In this document: positions 1-8,145 of the stretch, in pieces
Layout of the letters: each line of letters starts with the position of its first letter
Position numbering within the stretch: position 1 is the first letter of the stretch
Origin: Candidatus Fusicatenibacter intestinigallinarum
Lineage (GTDB): Bacteria > Bacillota > Clostridia > Lachnospirales > Lachnospiraceae
Direction: 5' to 3'
NCBI GenBank assembly: GCA_019119555.1
Contig: DWWU01000003.1
Coordinates: forward strand, 24,532-88,531
DNA: 64,000 nucleotides
Program-made: the position numbers and the translations under genes
The notes under the pieces: model-generated
Databases searched by the model: none
Seen by the model: the letters and a program-made list of their open reading frames with translations, nothing else
What the model was told of the DNA's origin: nothing

Positions 1-1
1 G

Positions 2-550
2 CTGGATACCCTGAAGTATATCAATGAAAAGGTGAATCAGTATAAAAAGGAAGACGGTATTCTGTACGCAATCTACGGAACTCCGGCGGAGTCCCTGTGC
101 GGACTTCAGGTGGAACAGTTCCGCAAAAAATATGGAATCATCCGCAACGTGTCTGACCGTCCATACGTGAGCAACAGCTTCCATTGTCATGTGACCGAGG
201 ATCTGACCCCGATCCAGAAGCAGGATCTGGAAGGCCGGTTCTGGGAACTGTGCAACGGAGGAAAGATCCAGTATGTCCGCTACCCGGTGGGATACAACAA
301 AGGCGCGATCAAGACGCTGATTCGCCGTGCGATGGATCTGGGATATTATGAAGGTGTGAACCTCTCTCTGGCTTACTGCGACGACTGCGGCCATGAAGAG
401 CTGGAAATGGACGTCTGCCCGGTCTGCGGTTCCAGAAACCTGACCAAGATCGACCGGATGAATGGTTATCTGTCCTACAGCCGTGTACACGGAGACACCA
501 GGCTGAATGAGGCGAAGATGGCTGAGATTGCGGAGCGGAAATCCATGTAA
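2..550 (+). CDS. nrdD: Anaerobic ribonucleoside-triphosphate reductase, C-terminal part
   Basis: The reading frame is open from the left edge, so this is the C-terminal 182 codons of a longer gene. Class III reductase makes deoxynucleotides without oxygen, using a glycyl radical installed by an NrdG activase. Visible here are the C-terminal zinc site (YCDDCGHEE followed by CPVCGS, two CxxC pairs) and, 10 residues later, the glycyl-radical loop RMNGYLSYSR. The GTG at 32 is an internal valine codon, not a start. No nrdG follows within the window; the next genes are a two-component system. The family call is firm because zinc site and radical loop occur in the expected order and spacing at the C-terminus. 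Confidence 0.95.
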   Translation: MDTLKYINEKVNQYKKEDGILYAIYGTPAESLCGLQVEQFRKKYGIIRNVSDRPYVSNSFHCHVTEDLTPIQKQDLEGRFWELCNGGKIQYVRYPVGYNKGAIKTLIRRAMDLGYYEGVNLSLAYCDDCGHEELEMDVCPVCGSRNLTKIDRMNGYLSYSRVHGDTRLNEAKMAEIAERKSM

Positions 551-576
551 ATCGAATTCATATTGCAGATAAGAGG

Positions 577-629
577 ATCCTTCCTCTGCGAACCTCAGAG
601 ACGGCAGCTGAGGTTCACAGGGGAAGGAT
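577..629. repeat. 22-bp inverted repeat between nrdD and the response regulator
   Basis: Arms 577-598 and 608-629 match at 20 of 22 positions around a 9-nt loop. It could cap the nrdD transcript, but no T-run follows, so it is not a standard intrinsic terminator. The right arm ends 3 nt before the ATG at 632, one of two possible starts of the next gene. Confidence 0.75.
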
Positions 630-655
630 TTATGATTGTGGGAGAGGTGACAGAC

Positions 656-1354
656 GTGAGAAAAAAGATACTGGTTGTGGACGATGAGCAGGCCATCGCT
701 GATCTGATTGAGGTTTATCTTGCCGGAGAAGGATGGGAGGTGATCAAGTGTGACAATGGGACAGACGCGGTCCGGTACGTGGAGGAAGAGGATCTTTCCA
801 TGGCGATTCTCGACGTTATGCTACCGGATATTGACGGATTTTCCATCTGCAGAAAAATCAGGGAAAAGCATTTTTATCCGGTCATCATGCTCACGGCAAA
901 ATCCGAAGATCTGGACAAGATCACCGGCCTGACCATTGGTGCCGATGATTATATTACCAAGCCCTTTAATCCGCTGGAGTTGTTGGCGAGGGTGAAGACA
1001 CAGTTCCGGCGCTATGAGACGTATAATCACCCGGAGGGAACAGGAAAAACGGAGGAAAACGCCATCGACATCCGGGGGCTTTCCATCAGCAAAGACACGC
1101 ATAAATGTACGCTGAACGGAAAAGAACTGTCGCTGACGCCGATAGAGTTCTCGATTCTTTGGTACCTGTGTGAAAACCGGGGGCGCGTACTCTCTTCGGA
1201 GGAAATTTTCGAGAAGGTCTGGGGAGAAAAGTTCCTGGACAGCAACAATACGGTAATGACGCATATCGGACGGATCCGGGAAAAAATGCATGATTCCGGG
1301 CGAAAGCCGAAATATATCAGAACGGTGTGGGGAGTGGGGTATCAGATTGAATAA
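656..1354 (+). CDS. VanR/OmpR-type DNA-binding response regulator
   Basis: A 232-residue two-domain regulator. The receiver domain (residues 3-115) has the acidic pair D9/D10, phospho-acceptor D53 in LDVMLPDIDG and the conserved K in YITKPFNPLE. The C-terminal winged helix (about 135-232) ends in YIRTVWGVGYQIE, typical of OmpR/PhoB regulators. I chose the GTG at 656 because GGGAGAGGTGA lies upstream and the domain then begins directly (VRKKILVVDDE); an ATG at 632 would add 8 residues and lies against a strong inverted repeat. It overlaps the kinase gene by 8 bp, so the pair is translationally coupled. Sequence resembles VanR, but no vancomycin-resistance enzymes lie nearby, so the target is unknown. 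Confidence 0.9.
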   Translation: MRKKILVVDDEQAIADLIEVYLAGEGWEVIKCDNGTDAVRYVEEEDLSMAILDVMLPDIDGFSICRKIREKHFYPVIMLTAKSEDLDKITGLTIGADDYITKPFNPLELLARVKTQFRRYETYNHPEGTGKTEENAIDIRGLSISKDTHKCTLNGKELSLTPIEFSILWYLCENRGRVLSSEEIFEKVWGEKFLDSNNTVMTHIGRIREKMHDSGRKPKYIRTVWGVGYQIE

Positions 1355-2435
1355 GACGGAATTACGGGAACTGTCGCAGCGGCTCCGGAGGCAGCTGACC
1401 CAGAAGTTTATTTTTTTCTACCTGCTGTATCTGGCGGCCGGCGCTGCAATCTTTATACTTGCCTATTTATATTATCAAAGCCGTATCTGGTATGGATATG
1501 AGACGTTTTATCAGCTGGTCCATCTGGCGGAACGGTTCTGGGCGTTCCTTCTCCCCGTCTATGCCGGCGGCGGAGCGCTGGCGCTGGGCTGTTATTATCT
1601 GAAGAAATCCTGCGGCTATCTGGACGAGCTGGTGACGGCCTCGGAAAATCTCTTTCTCGAAAAGGAACAGGAAACTCCGTTGTCGGAAGAATTGCGTCCG
1701 CTGGAGGTATATCTGGATTCTGTCCGCCTGCAGATTCAAAACAGCCAGAGAGCGGCCAGAGAAGCGGAACAGAAGAAAAACGATCTGGTGGTATATCTGG
1801 CGCATGACCTGAAGACTCCGCTTACATCTGTGATCGGGTATCTGACGCTGCTGAACGACGAGGAAGAGATTTCGCCGCGGCTGCGGAAAAAATACCTGTC
1901 CGTGTCTCTGGATAAGGCGGAGCGGCTGGAGGATCTGATCAATGAATTTTTTGAGATTACGCGGTTCAGCCTCACCCATCTGACCCTGGAACTGAGAAAA
2001 ATCAATCTGTCCAGAATGCTGGAACAGACCGTGTTTGAATTCGGTCCGATGCTGGCAGAGAAGAAACTGGAGTGCAGACTGGATATGCCGCCGGATGTCT
2101 TTTACGAGTGTGATCCGGACAAGCTGCAGAGGGTGTTTGATAATCTGCTGCGCAATGCAGTGAGTTACAGTCAGCCGGGCGGAGAGATCAATCTTTGCCT
2201 GCGCCGGCAGGAAGAGAGGCTGCGCCTGACCGTACAGAATTTCGGGGTCACCATTCCGGAGGATAAGCTGGAGAGAATTTTCGATCAGTTTTTCCGCCTG
2301 GACAGCGCAAGGGCAACCCGAAGCGGCGGCGCGGGACTGGGACTGGCCATTGCCAAAGAGATTGTGGAGCTGCACGGCGGGACGATTTCAGCGGAGAGCT
2401 CCGACGGACAAGTGACGTTTACGGTTGTATTGTAA
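1347..2435 (+). CDS. VanS-type sensor histidine kinase
   Basis: A 362-residue membrane kinase partnered with the upstream regulator. Two membrane segments at about residues 21-42 and 64-84 enclose a loop of only about 20 residues, so a large extracellular sensor domain is absent. The phospho-accepting histidine is H153 in LAHDLKTPLTS; the ATP-binding domain shows the N box (NLLRNAVSYSQPGGE) and G box (GGAGLGLAIAKEIVELHGG). The start is inferred as the TTG at 1347, preceded by GGGGAGTGGGG and overlapping the regulator stop. A short outer loop suggests it senses the membrane or wall directly, as VanS-like kinases are thought to do; the signal here is unknown. Confidence 0.9.
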   Translation: MNKTELRELSQRLRRQLTQKFIFFYLLYLAAGAAIFILAYLYYQSRIWYGYETFYQLVHLAERFWAFLLPVYAGGGALALGCYYLKKSCGYLDELVTASENLFLEKEQETPLSEELRPLEVYLDSVRLQIQNSQRAAREAEQKKNDLVVYLAHDLKTPLTSVIGYLTLLNDEEEISPRLRKKYLSVSLDKAERLEDLINEFFEITRFSLTHLTLELRKINLSRMLEQTVFEFGPMLAEKKLECRLDMPPDVFYECDPDKLQRVFDNLLRNAVSYSQPGGEINLCLRRQEERLRLTVQNFGVTIPEDKLERIFDQFFRLDSARATRSGGAGLGLAIAKEIVELHGGTISAESSDGQVTFTVVL

Positions 2436-2445
2436 AGAGAAAGAC

Positions 2446-2473
2446 GTAACAGTTCAGCCTGCTGAACTGTTAC
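2446..2473. repeat. Family-1 palindrome (perfect copy)
   Basis: Left arm GTAACAGTTCAGC, centre CT, right arm GCTGAACTGTTAC; 13 of 13 pairs match. It sits just after the kinase stop and before the terminator. Confidence 0.9.
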
Positions 2474-2490
2474 AGAAAAAAAGAAGATTC

Positions 2491-2544
2491 GGCGCGTTTT
2501 TCGCGGATGTCTGACGGTATCATAGCGAAAGACGCGCTGTTTTT
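2491..2544 (+). terminator. Intrinsic terminator after the two-component operon
   Basis: Stem 2491-2504 with 2525-2538 (GCGCGT and ACGCGC core) followed by a T-run at 2540-2544. Confidence 0.75.
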
Positions 2545-2667
2545 CTGTTAAGGGAGGGGAGATTAAGAAAATTTTAAAACTTTTGTGAAAGGAAACAGGG
2601 GTTTTTGTGGGAGAATCTGCGAAAAGAACAGAGACCTTTCTGATAAGATAATTGCATGCAGAAGTTG

Positions 2668-2694
2668 CAGTCGTTCAGCAGGCTGAATGGTTAC
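2668..2694. repeat. Family-1 palindrome (degenerate left arm)
   Basis: Core CGTTCAGC, centre AG, right side GCTGAATGGTTAC. It lies just upstream of the C39 peptidase gene. Confidence 0.7.
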
Positions 2695-2714
2695 CGCAGA
2701 AAGGATGGGTGGAG

Positions 2715-3620
2715 ATGAGACATACAGACGGAAGAAGAGAAACTGCTGTGGTTTCGCAGACCAGAAGAAGGGAGACGCATGTGGACTTGCGGGACAGGAG
2801 AAGGGGAACGGCCGTGATTCCGCGTTCCGGAAAGAAAGGACGAAAAAGAAGGTTTCGGAGGCGTTTATTTTCGCTGGTTCTGATCTGTGTGCTGGCGTTG
2901 GCGGCGCTGATGGGCACGCCGCTGGGATCAGGGCTTAGAAATGCGCTGGCGCTGGGCGGATCTTCCGCGAGACTTCAGCAGTATGCGCGGGAGCATGGAC
3001 TTTCCGCGTCGGATTATCCGGAGAAGCTGGTGGAGCTGTATGAGCGCAATCCGGAGACGGAGCAGTTTGTCTTTGAGTATCCTCTGATGAAGGACAACCC
3101 TCCGTCGGATGATCTGAGCGGCCTGGATACCTCGTCGGTTCCGCTTCTGATGCAGTGGGATCAGCGGTGGGGATATGGACAGTACGCGGGAAATCTCTTT
3201 GGTCTGTCAGGCTGCGGCCCTACCTGTCTTTCCATGGTCGCGATTTACCTGACAGGGGACACATCCATGACGCCCCGCTGGATGGGAGAGTTTGCGTCTT
3301 CCCACGGATACGCTGTGGAGGGCAGCGGTTCCGCCTGGGCGCTCTTTTCGGAGGGAGGAAAAGAGCTGGGATTTGATGTGACGGAGATTCCTCTGGATGA
3401 GGAGAGAATTCTTGCGAATCTGGAAGTAAACAATCCGATTGTGGCGGTTATGGGACCGGGAGATTTTACGACTACCGGACATTTTATCGTGTTGACCGGT
3501 TATGAAAACGGAAAGATCAGGGTGAACGATCCGAATAACAGGGGAAATTCTGAGAAGTTGTGGGAGTTTGATCGTATACAAAGCCAGATCCGGGATCTGT
3601 GGGTGTTTCGGAACCTGTAG
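2715..3620 (+). CDS. Membrane-anchored C39-like cysteine peptidase
   Basis: A 301-residue protein. Residues 1-50 are cytoplasmic and very basic, with three tandem RR(E/G)TxV segments; a single membrane segment follows at about 51-68. The outside part carries a peptidase_C39_2-type domain from about residue 140: SGCGPTC (candidate nucleophile C167), TGHFIVLTGY (catalytic His) and RVNDPNN (Asp). The family cleaves peptides or transpeptidates outside the cell; the substrate cannot be told. Start ATG 2715 has GGGTGGAG just upstream; an in-frame ATG at 2652 would read through a family-1 palindrome and has no ribosome site. It stands alone between two terminators. Confidence 0.85.
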   Translation: MRHTDGRRETAVVSQTRRRETHVDLRDRRRGTAVIPRSGKKGRKRRFRRRLFSLVLICVLALAALMGTPLGSGLRNALALGGSSARLQQYAREHGLSASDYPEKLVELYERNPETEQFVFEYPLMKDNPPSDDLSGLDTSSVPLLMQWDQRWGYGQYAGNLFGLSGCGPTCLSMVAIYLTGDTSMTPRWMGEFASSHGYAVEGSGSAWALFSEGGKELGFDVTEIPLDEERILANLEVNNPIVAVMGPGDFTTTGHFIVLTGYENGKIRVNDPNNRGNSEKLWEFDRIQSQIRDLWVFRNL

Positions 3621-3663
3621 AGAAGGGTCTGAGACAGAACAGCCTGCGGCGCATGGCGCAGAA

Positions 3664-3715
3664 AAACCGGGGCCCGAAAGAACGGAAAACAGTTTCTTTC
3701 GGGCCCCGGTTTTTT
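3664..3715. terminator. Strong bidirectional terminator
   Basis: Perfect 19-bp stem, 3664-3682 with 3694-3712, built on CCGGGGCCCGAAAGAA, with an A-run before and a T-run after. It ends the C39 gene on the plus strand and can also catch minus-strand transcripts leaving the glycosidase operon. Confidence 0.9.
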
Positions 3716-3719
3716 CTGC

Positions 3720-3742
3720 CACAGGAAACTTCGTTCCCTGTG
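3720..3742. repeat. Family-2 palindrome (short copy)
   Basis: CACAGGAAAC and GTTCCCTGTG around a 3-nt centre, placed directly after a terminator as in the two other family-2 copies (16914, 30080). Confidence 0.65.
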
Positions 3743-3762
3743 ACAGGAAAACGGCGCATGCC

Positions 3763-3790
3763 GTAACCGCTCAGATGGCGGAACCGTTAT
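3763..3790. repeat. Family-1 palindrome
   Basis: Left arm GTAACCGCTCAGA, centre TG, right arm GCGGAACCGTTAT. It ends 7 nt before the stop codon of the minus-strand glycosidase. Confidence 0.8.
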
Positions 3791-3797
3791 ACAAGAA

Positions 3798-5504
3798 TTA
3801 AAGTTTGGTATCCCAGCGTCCGCACCATACGTTCTCTTCCGGAGTACCCTGGAAGGGGCTGTCGCCGCAGAGTTTTTCAATCAGGGAATCCAGAACCTGC
3901 GGAGTATCCTGATAGCAGTTTATATAGGTACGGCTCATGGTCAGGTCGATCAGGTAGTTCGGCAGATACAGGCTGATAAATGCGGTCGGTACCTGACGTA
4001 CATACCAGGGCTGCTGGCCCGGCATCGTCCATTTTACACGCATGGTGTTGTACTGAGCGAAGCCGACCTGGTCGATGAATACCAGAACTGCATCGGTGTT
4101 TTCCATGAATTTCTCCATGCTTCCCTTTGCAGGAACGGCATCTCCGTCTTCTACGATGAAGCCGCGCTCTTCAAGCTTCCTGATCAGGTATGCTTTGGTC
4201 TTTGCGCCGGAGTCGTCTTTGATCAGTTTGCCGGCTACCACACGTCCGTCGCCTTCCAGGAAATAAACGCGTACGCGTTTCTGCTTGTCCGGATTCAGCG
4301 GCAGCATGTTCTGGGTATCTTTTACAAGAGTGATGAACTGGTCTGCGCACTCTTTTGCAATTTTCTTGTGCTCTTCGCATCCGACTACGCTGATTCCTTC
4401 CTTCGGCGGCATCAGGGTTCCGTCTGCCTGTTTTTTGTGCAGACCGATGCTTGCCTTTACGCCGAGGATACGTCTCAAAGCATCCTGCATACGCTCTTCG
4501 GTGATCACGCCGTTCTTGTATCCGGCCATCATATATCCGAAATCCTCTTCCATATCGTTGAAGAACAGATACATGTCGCAGCCTGCTGCGATTGCAGCCG
4601 GTACCTGCTGTGAACGCGGCATAGCGCCGAACATACCGATCATATGGCTGGCATCGGTCACTACCAGACCGTTAAATCCAAGGGTCTCTTTCAGGAGTCC
4701 GGTGATCAGTTCCGGGCAGAGGGTTGCCGGAAGGATCTCGTGGTCGTCCAGATCACGGCCTGCCAGCTTGCGCTGCCATGCCGGCTGAGCAATGTGTCCT
4801 GCCATGATGGTTTTTACGCCTGCGTCGATCAGCTCTTTGTATACCTTTCCGAAAGTAGCCATCCAGGTGTCGCAGTCCAGATCGTTAACGCCCATCATCA
4901 GGTGCTGGTCGTTTTCCTCGGTTCCGTCGCCCGGGAAGTGTTTGATGGTGGTGGCCATATTGCATTCTTCCGTGCCTTTGATGAAAGCCTTCGCGTACTC
5001 GATGGTACGGTCCGGGTCAGCACAGAAGGAACGGGTCTGTACGATCGTATTGCGCCAGTTCTGGAGCAGGTCGACGATCGGAGCGAAATTCCAGTTAGAA
5101 CCGATTGCCATCGCCTCGGTGCCGCCGACTTTCGCCGCTTTGTATGCAACGTCCGGATTGCGGGAAGCCGCGGTCGCTGCGCCGCAGGATACGCCGGTTC
5201 CTCCGCCTACGCCGCCGTTTCCGCCTGCTTCACAGTTGGAAGCCACCAGCAGCGGAATTCTACTGTAGCTCTGGAAAGTATTGACCATATCCCACAGCTC
5301 TTCCGCGGATTTGTTGTGGTAACGAAGTGCGCCGGGATGATAGGTATCAACTACTTTTTTGATTCCTTCCGGTGTGAAATCGTTTACCATGTTGACAAAC
5401 AGCTGTCCGACTTTCTCCTCATCGGTCATTCCGGCGATGGTATCTTCCACCCATTTGATGTCTTCGTCGGAAAGGTAATACGGTTTTGCTTTTAAATCTA
5501 CCAT
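3798..5504 (-). CDS. Glycoside hydrolase family 3, NagZ-like motif
   Basis: A 568-residue GH3 protein without a signal peptide, so probably cytoplasmic. The (beta/alpha)8 domain fills the first 360 residues; KHFPGDGTEENDQH fits the KHFPGxGx(4)DxH motif of beta-N-acetylhexosaminidases, where the His/Asp pair acts as acid/base, and VVTDASHMIGM supplies the nucleophile Asp. A further alpha/beta region (about 390-568) is divergent from standard GH3 C-terminal domains. Start ATG 5504 is set by AAGGAGG 7 nt upstream; 31 further in-frame codons above it have no ribosome site. It is the second gene of an operon, 46 nt after the other GH3 gene. Substrate (amino sugar or other beta-glycoside) is inference. 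Confidence 0.88.
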   Translation of the reverse strand: MVDLKAKPYYLSDEDIKWVEDTIAGMTDEEKVGQLFVNMVNDFTPEGIKKVVDTYHPGALRYHNKSAEELWDMVNTFQSYSRIPLLVASNCEAGGNGGVGGGTGVSCGAATAASRNPDVAYKAAKVGGTEAMAIGSNWNFAPIVDLLQNWRNTIVQTRSFCADPDRTIEYAKAFIKGTEECNMATTIKHFPGDGTEENDQHLMMGVNDLDCDTWMATFGKVYKELIDAGVKTIMAGHIAQPAWQRKLAGRDLDDHEILPATLCPELITGLLKETLGFNGLVVTDASHMIGMFGAMPRSQQVPAAIAAGCDMYLFFNDMEEDFGYMMAGYKNGVITEERMQDALRRILGVKASIGLHKKQADGTLMPPKEGISVVGCEEHKKIAKECADQFITLVKDTQNMLPLNPDKQKRVRVYFLEGDGRVVAGKLIKDDSGAKTKAYLIRKLEERGFIVEDGDAVPAKGSMEKFMENTDAVLVFIDQVGFAQYNTMRVKWTMPGQQPWYVRQVPTAFISLYLPNYLIDLTMSRTYINCYQDTPQVLDSLIEKLCGDSPFQGTPEENVWCGRWDTKL

Positions 5505-5550
5505 GAAAAAAATCCTCCTTATTAAATATGTATTGGAATCCTGCACGGGA

Positions 5551-7623
5551 TCAGTAGGTAAGTCCGAACCCATACAGGTATTCGCCGCCGTCTGCATCTT
5601 TGTAAGCGTAGGTCAGGCCGTCTTTCATATATTTTGCCTTGTCATAGCCGGGTACGTCGTTGGGGCTTGCGCAAACGCCGCTGTCGTCCACTGCGATGGC
5701 CGCATCGCTGCCCGGAAGAGTGATGGGCAGCCGTCCCACCGGTTCTGCCGCGCCGCTGATTACATCAATCGCAGCTTTGGAGAAGGTGTCGAAGCCAACG
5801 GTGACAGCATCAGCCAGAGGCTCCACGTTGCCCAGAAGATAAGGCAGGTTCAGATTGACATGAACGACCACCTGAGAGACAGCTTCCCGGATCGCACGAA
5901 TGTGCTCCACATCAATGCCGGTTTCTTTGCACAGATTCAGTTCGAGATATCCCTCCGTTGCCGCAAAGTAGCTTCCGCTGGTAGGTTTCAACAGGAGGAG
6001 CGCCACGTCGGCGTCGTGATAGTCGTTCACGAACGTCCAGTCCGGGTGATCCTCGCGGACTGCCTTTGCGAAAGCGGCGATGGTCTGCTCGGGAGTGATC
6101 TCGATGCCTGTCATCGGCAGGTTTTCCTTTTCTTCCTTTGTATATTCTGTGCGCATCATCATTTCCACATATACTTTTCTGCCCGCAAGTTTTTCTGCCG
6201 TCAGCGGAAGCACGGAATCATGGTTCTTCAGAAGAACGACACTTTCCTGATGAGCCCGGTAAGCCAGCGCGCGGCTTTCTTCTGTGTTGACCGCCGCATC
6301 GGCTGCGGCTGCGTCCGTATAAGGATTCTCGAACAGACCCAGACGGAAGAATTCCACAAGCAGGCGGCAGACCGCCCGGTCTACGGTTTCCGTATCTACA
6401 AATCCGCTGCGGATGGCTTCCAGGAACGGCGCCGGATCATCTTCTCCGGATACCATATCCGTGCCGGCCTTCAGCACTCTGGCTGCCCGTCCGGCTTTCG
6501 AGTATTCCTCTGCGCCCCAGGCCATACCGGACAGAACGCCGGTGTCGGAATTGACGATCCCGTCAAAGCCCAGTTCCCCGCGAAGTGTGCCGTTGATAAA
6601 CTGGTTATTGTAGGCAAAGGCGATTTCCTCATCAAATTTATCGAATCCATTCTGCGGGAATGCAGATTTCTCATTGGAAGGAATCGCGTAATAAGGCATG
6701 ATGGAGGAGGTTCCCGCCGCAATCGCTGCACGGAATCCGGGCAGATGATAGGTCTCCATGCTTCCCGGCGTCGCGTAGCAGTTGTATTTGCCCTTGGCGT
6801 AATGGGGGTCAAATCCGTTTTCCCGGGCGCCGCCGCCCGGGAAATGCTTCGTGGTCAGAGCGACGCTGTTCTCATCCAGCGTTTCGCCCTGGATGCCGTG
6901 AATGATACGGGTAATAATATCACAGATCAGCTCCGGGTTCTCTCCGAATGTTCCATAGGTCCGGAACCAGCGGGGATCTGTGGCACAGTCTGCCATATAC
7001 ATATAACCTTTGCGGAGATTTGCCGCATAGAATTCGTCATGTACGATTTTTGCGAACTGATCGATCAGTTCCATATCCCTGGAAGCGGCAAGTCCCAGTG
7101 TTCCGGGAAATGTGGTGAATTTGTTCGTCTCCTCTGCGGCGCTGTAATTTACGTCGGCGCTTTCATTTTTGGAATTGGAAGTTACCAGACAGGGAATGCC
7201 GAGACGGGTACCTTCGCAGACTTCCTGCATGGCATTGACCCATTCTGCCAGTTCACCGGCGGAAGCATTTTCACGTACGATAAAATGACGGATATGCCTG
7301 GTGGCCAGTTTATAGGTCGTCGGATACTGCATGTTTTTGTGTCCGCGGACCATAACTTCCTCATGCGCCTCGCCCAGCACGCCGTTGTGGCTGGTGGGCT
7401 GACCGGGCTTCGCTGAGATACCCATCGGCTGGCTGTTGATAATCAGCATACCGGCTTTCTCCTCGTCGGTCATACGGCTTACCAGATCTCTGGCACGCTC
7501 CTCAGGGGAAAGACGCCAGTCTTCATAGGGCTTCAGTTCGCCGGTGCCGTCCAGATCTTTAAAACGCAGGCCGTCCACTTCCAGAATCCCTTTCACGCGG
7601 GCGACAATCTGCTTTTGCTCCAT
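5551..7623 (-). CDS. Glycoside hydrolase family 3 (beta-glycosidase type)
   Basis: A 690-residue, probably cytoplasmic GH3 enzyme and the first gene of the operon. The N-terminal barrel carries TKHFPGGGARENGFDPH (substrate-binding Lys-His) and the nucleophile Asp in GIVNSDTGVLSGM; the C-terminal alpha/beta domain begins near VVLLKNHDSVLPL and the protein ends in YLYGFGLTY, matching the usual GH3 tail. No fibronectin-III domain follows. Start ATG 7623 lies 11 nt after AAAGGAG; a GTG at 7635 is also in frame but abuts the ribosome site. Both operon genes share the KHFPG motif region and look like anciently related paralogues acting in one pathway. The exact sugar is not readable. Confidence 0.9.
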   Translation of the reverse strand: MEQKQIVARVKGILEVDGLRFKDLDGTGELKPYEDWRLSPEERARDLVSRMTDEEKAGMLIINSQPMGISAKPGQPTSHNGVLGEAHEEVMVRGHKNMQYPTTYKLATRHIRHFIVRENASAGELAEWVNAMQEVCEGTRLGIPCLVTSNSKNESADVNYSAAEETNKFTTFPGTLGLAASRDMELIDQFAKIVHDEFYAANLRKGYMYMADCATDPRWFRTYGTFGENPELICDIITRIIHGIQGETLDENSVALTTKHFPGGGARENGFDPHYAKGKYNCYATPGSMETYHLPGFRAAIAAGTSSIMPYYAIPSNEKSAFPQNGFDKFDEEIAFAYNNQFINGTLRGELGFDGIVNSDTGVLSGMAWGAEEYSKAGRAARVLKAGTDMVSGEDDPAPFLEAIRSGFVDTETVDRAVCRLLVEFFRLGLFENPYTDAAAADAAVNTEESRALAYRAHQESVVLLKNHDSVLPLTAEKLAGRKVYVEMMMRTEYTKEEKENLPMTGIEITPEQTIAAFAKAVREDHPDWTFVNDYHDADVALLLLKPTSGSYFAATEGYLELNLCKETGIDVEHIRAIREAVSQVVVHVNLNLPYLLGNVEPLADAVTVGFDTFSKAAIDVISGAAEPVGRLPITLPGSDAAIAVDDSGVCASPNDVPGYDKAKYMKDGLTYAYKDADGGEYLYGFGLTY

Positions 7624-7949
7624 AGAATACAACACTCCTTTCTTCAGTGTCAGTCAATGATGGCAGCGTTCTGCCCCAGTGTGTGTGACTGACAGTACTG
7701 TTATTTGATGCTATAAGTATAACACAGACGTTCTCAAAACACCAACAACTTGTGCAACATCAACAAATTTTCTGACGCTATTTCGTGATCATACGACCGG
7801 AAACCGTCAATGGTTCCCTCCTGTGGAGCGCATGCGCAGCCGGCTGTGGGAAATTGTTGGGGACAGACCGGAAGCCTCCGAAAAATCAACAAAGTTTCGT
7901 AAATTGTTTTTGCATTTTGTCCAAAAATTGTTAAATTTTTATTTGGCAA
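7624..7949. other. Divergent intergenic control region of GH3 operon and fhs
   Basis: An AT-rich gap without a credible gene. It holds the minus-strand GH3 promoter candidate (7716-7745) and two near-identical 9-bp direct repeats ATCAACAAA at 7759 and 7885, 126 bp apart, which could be regulator sites. Nothing else recognisable. Confidence 0.5.
7716..7745 (-). promoter_or_regulatory. Candidate promoter of the GH3 operon
   Basis: On the minus strand, -35 TTGGTG (7745-7740), 18-nt spacer, -10 TATACT (7721-7716). Predicted leader of about 85 nt to the ATG at 7623. Confidence 0.5.
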
Positions 7950-7978
7950 TTGAAACATTTGACGGTATGTGCTAAAAT
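7950..7978 (+). promoter_or_regulatory. fhs promoter
   Basis: -35 TTGAAA (7950-7955), 17-nt spacer, -10 TAAAAT (7973-7978). Transcription would start near 7985, just ahead of the riboswitch. Confidence 0.75.
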
Positions 7979-8000
7979 GACTTCATAACAAAGGAGTTCT

Positions 8001-8073
8001 GTTGACTGACGGAATCGACGTGGAAAACCACCGGGGAGGCAGAATCTCAGAAAGGGCCGACCGTCTGGGCAAC
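8001..8073 (+). ncRNA. ZTP riboswitch (pfl motif)
   Basis: The hallmark 3' element GCCGACCGTCTGGGC (8056-8070) and the upstream half (GGAATCGACGTGGAA, then CCGGGGAGGC) match the pfl RNA that binds ZTP/AICAR ribotides and turns on one-carbon and purine genes. GTTG (8001-8004) and CAAC (8070-8073) can close the outer stem. The 3' side overlaps the left arm of the following terminator, so aptamer and terminator are alternative folds: ligand binding should allow fhs expression. Confidence 0.88.
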
Positions 8074-8108
8074 AAGTGTAACAGCTTTTACATTTGTTGC
8101 TTTTTTTT
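8069..8108 (+). terminator. Riboswitch-controlled terminator upstream of fhs
   Basis: Stem GCAACAAGTGTAA (8069-8081) with TTACATTTGTTGC (8088-8100), 12 Watson-Crick pairs plus one G-U, then eight T. It shares bases with the aptamer's 3' end. Confidence 0.9.
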
Positions 8109-8145
8109 CGTCATTGAAGCGGACAATGAAAGGAGAAGGATAACA

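Noticed and set aside
2446-2473. Family-1 palindromes as intrinsic terminators
   Set aside because: No copy is followed by a T-run, many sit next to a separate proper terminator, and some lie in leaders or inside operons.
5503-7416. A 637-codon open frame opposite the GH3 genes
   Set aside because: It lies entirely antisense to two clear GH3 enzymes, has no ribosome site and no domain; it reflects codon bias of the real strand.
8002-8145. Upstream TTG start for fhs at 8002
   Set aside because: It would translate the riboswitch and terminator; conservation and the ribosome site fix the start at 8146.
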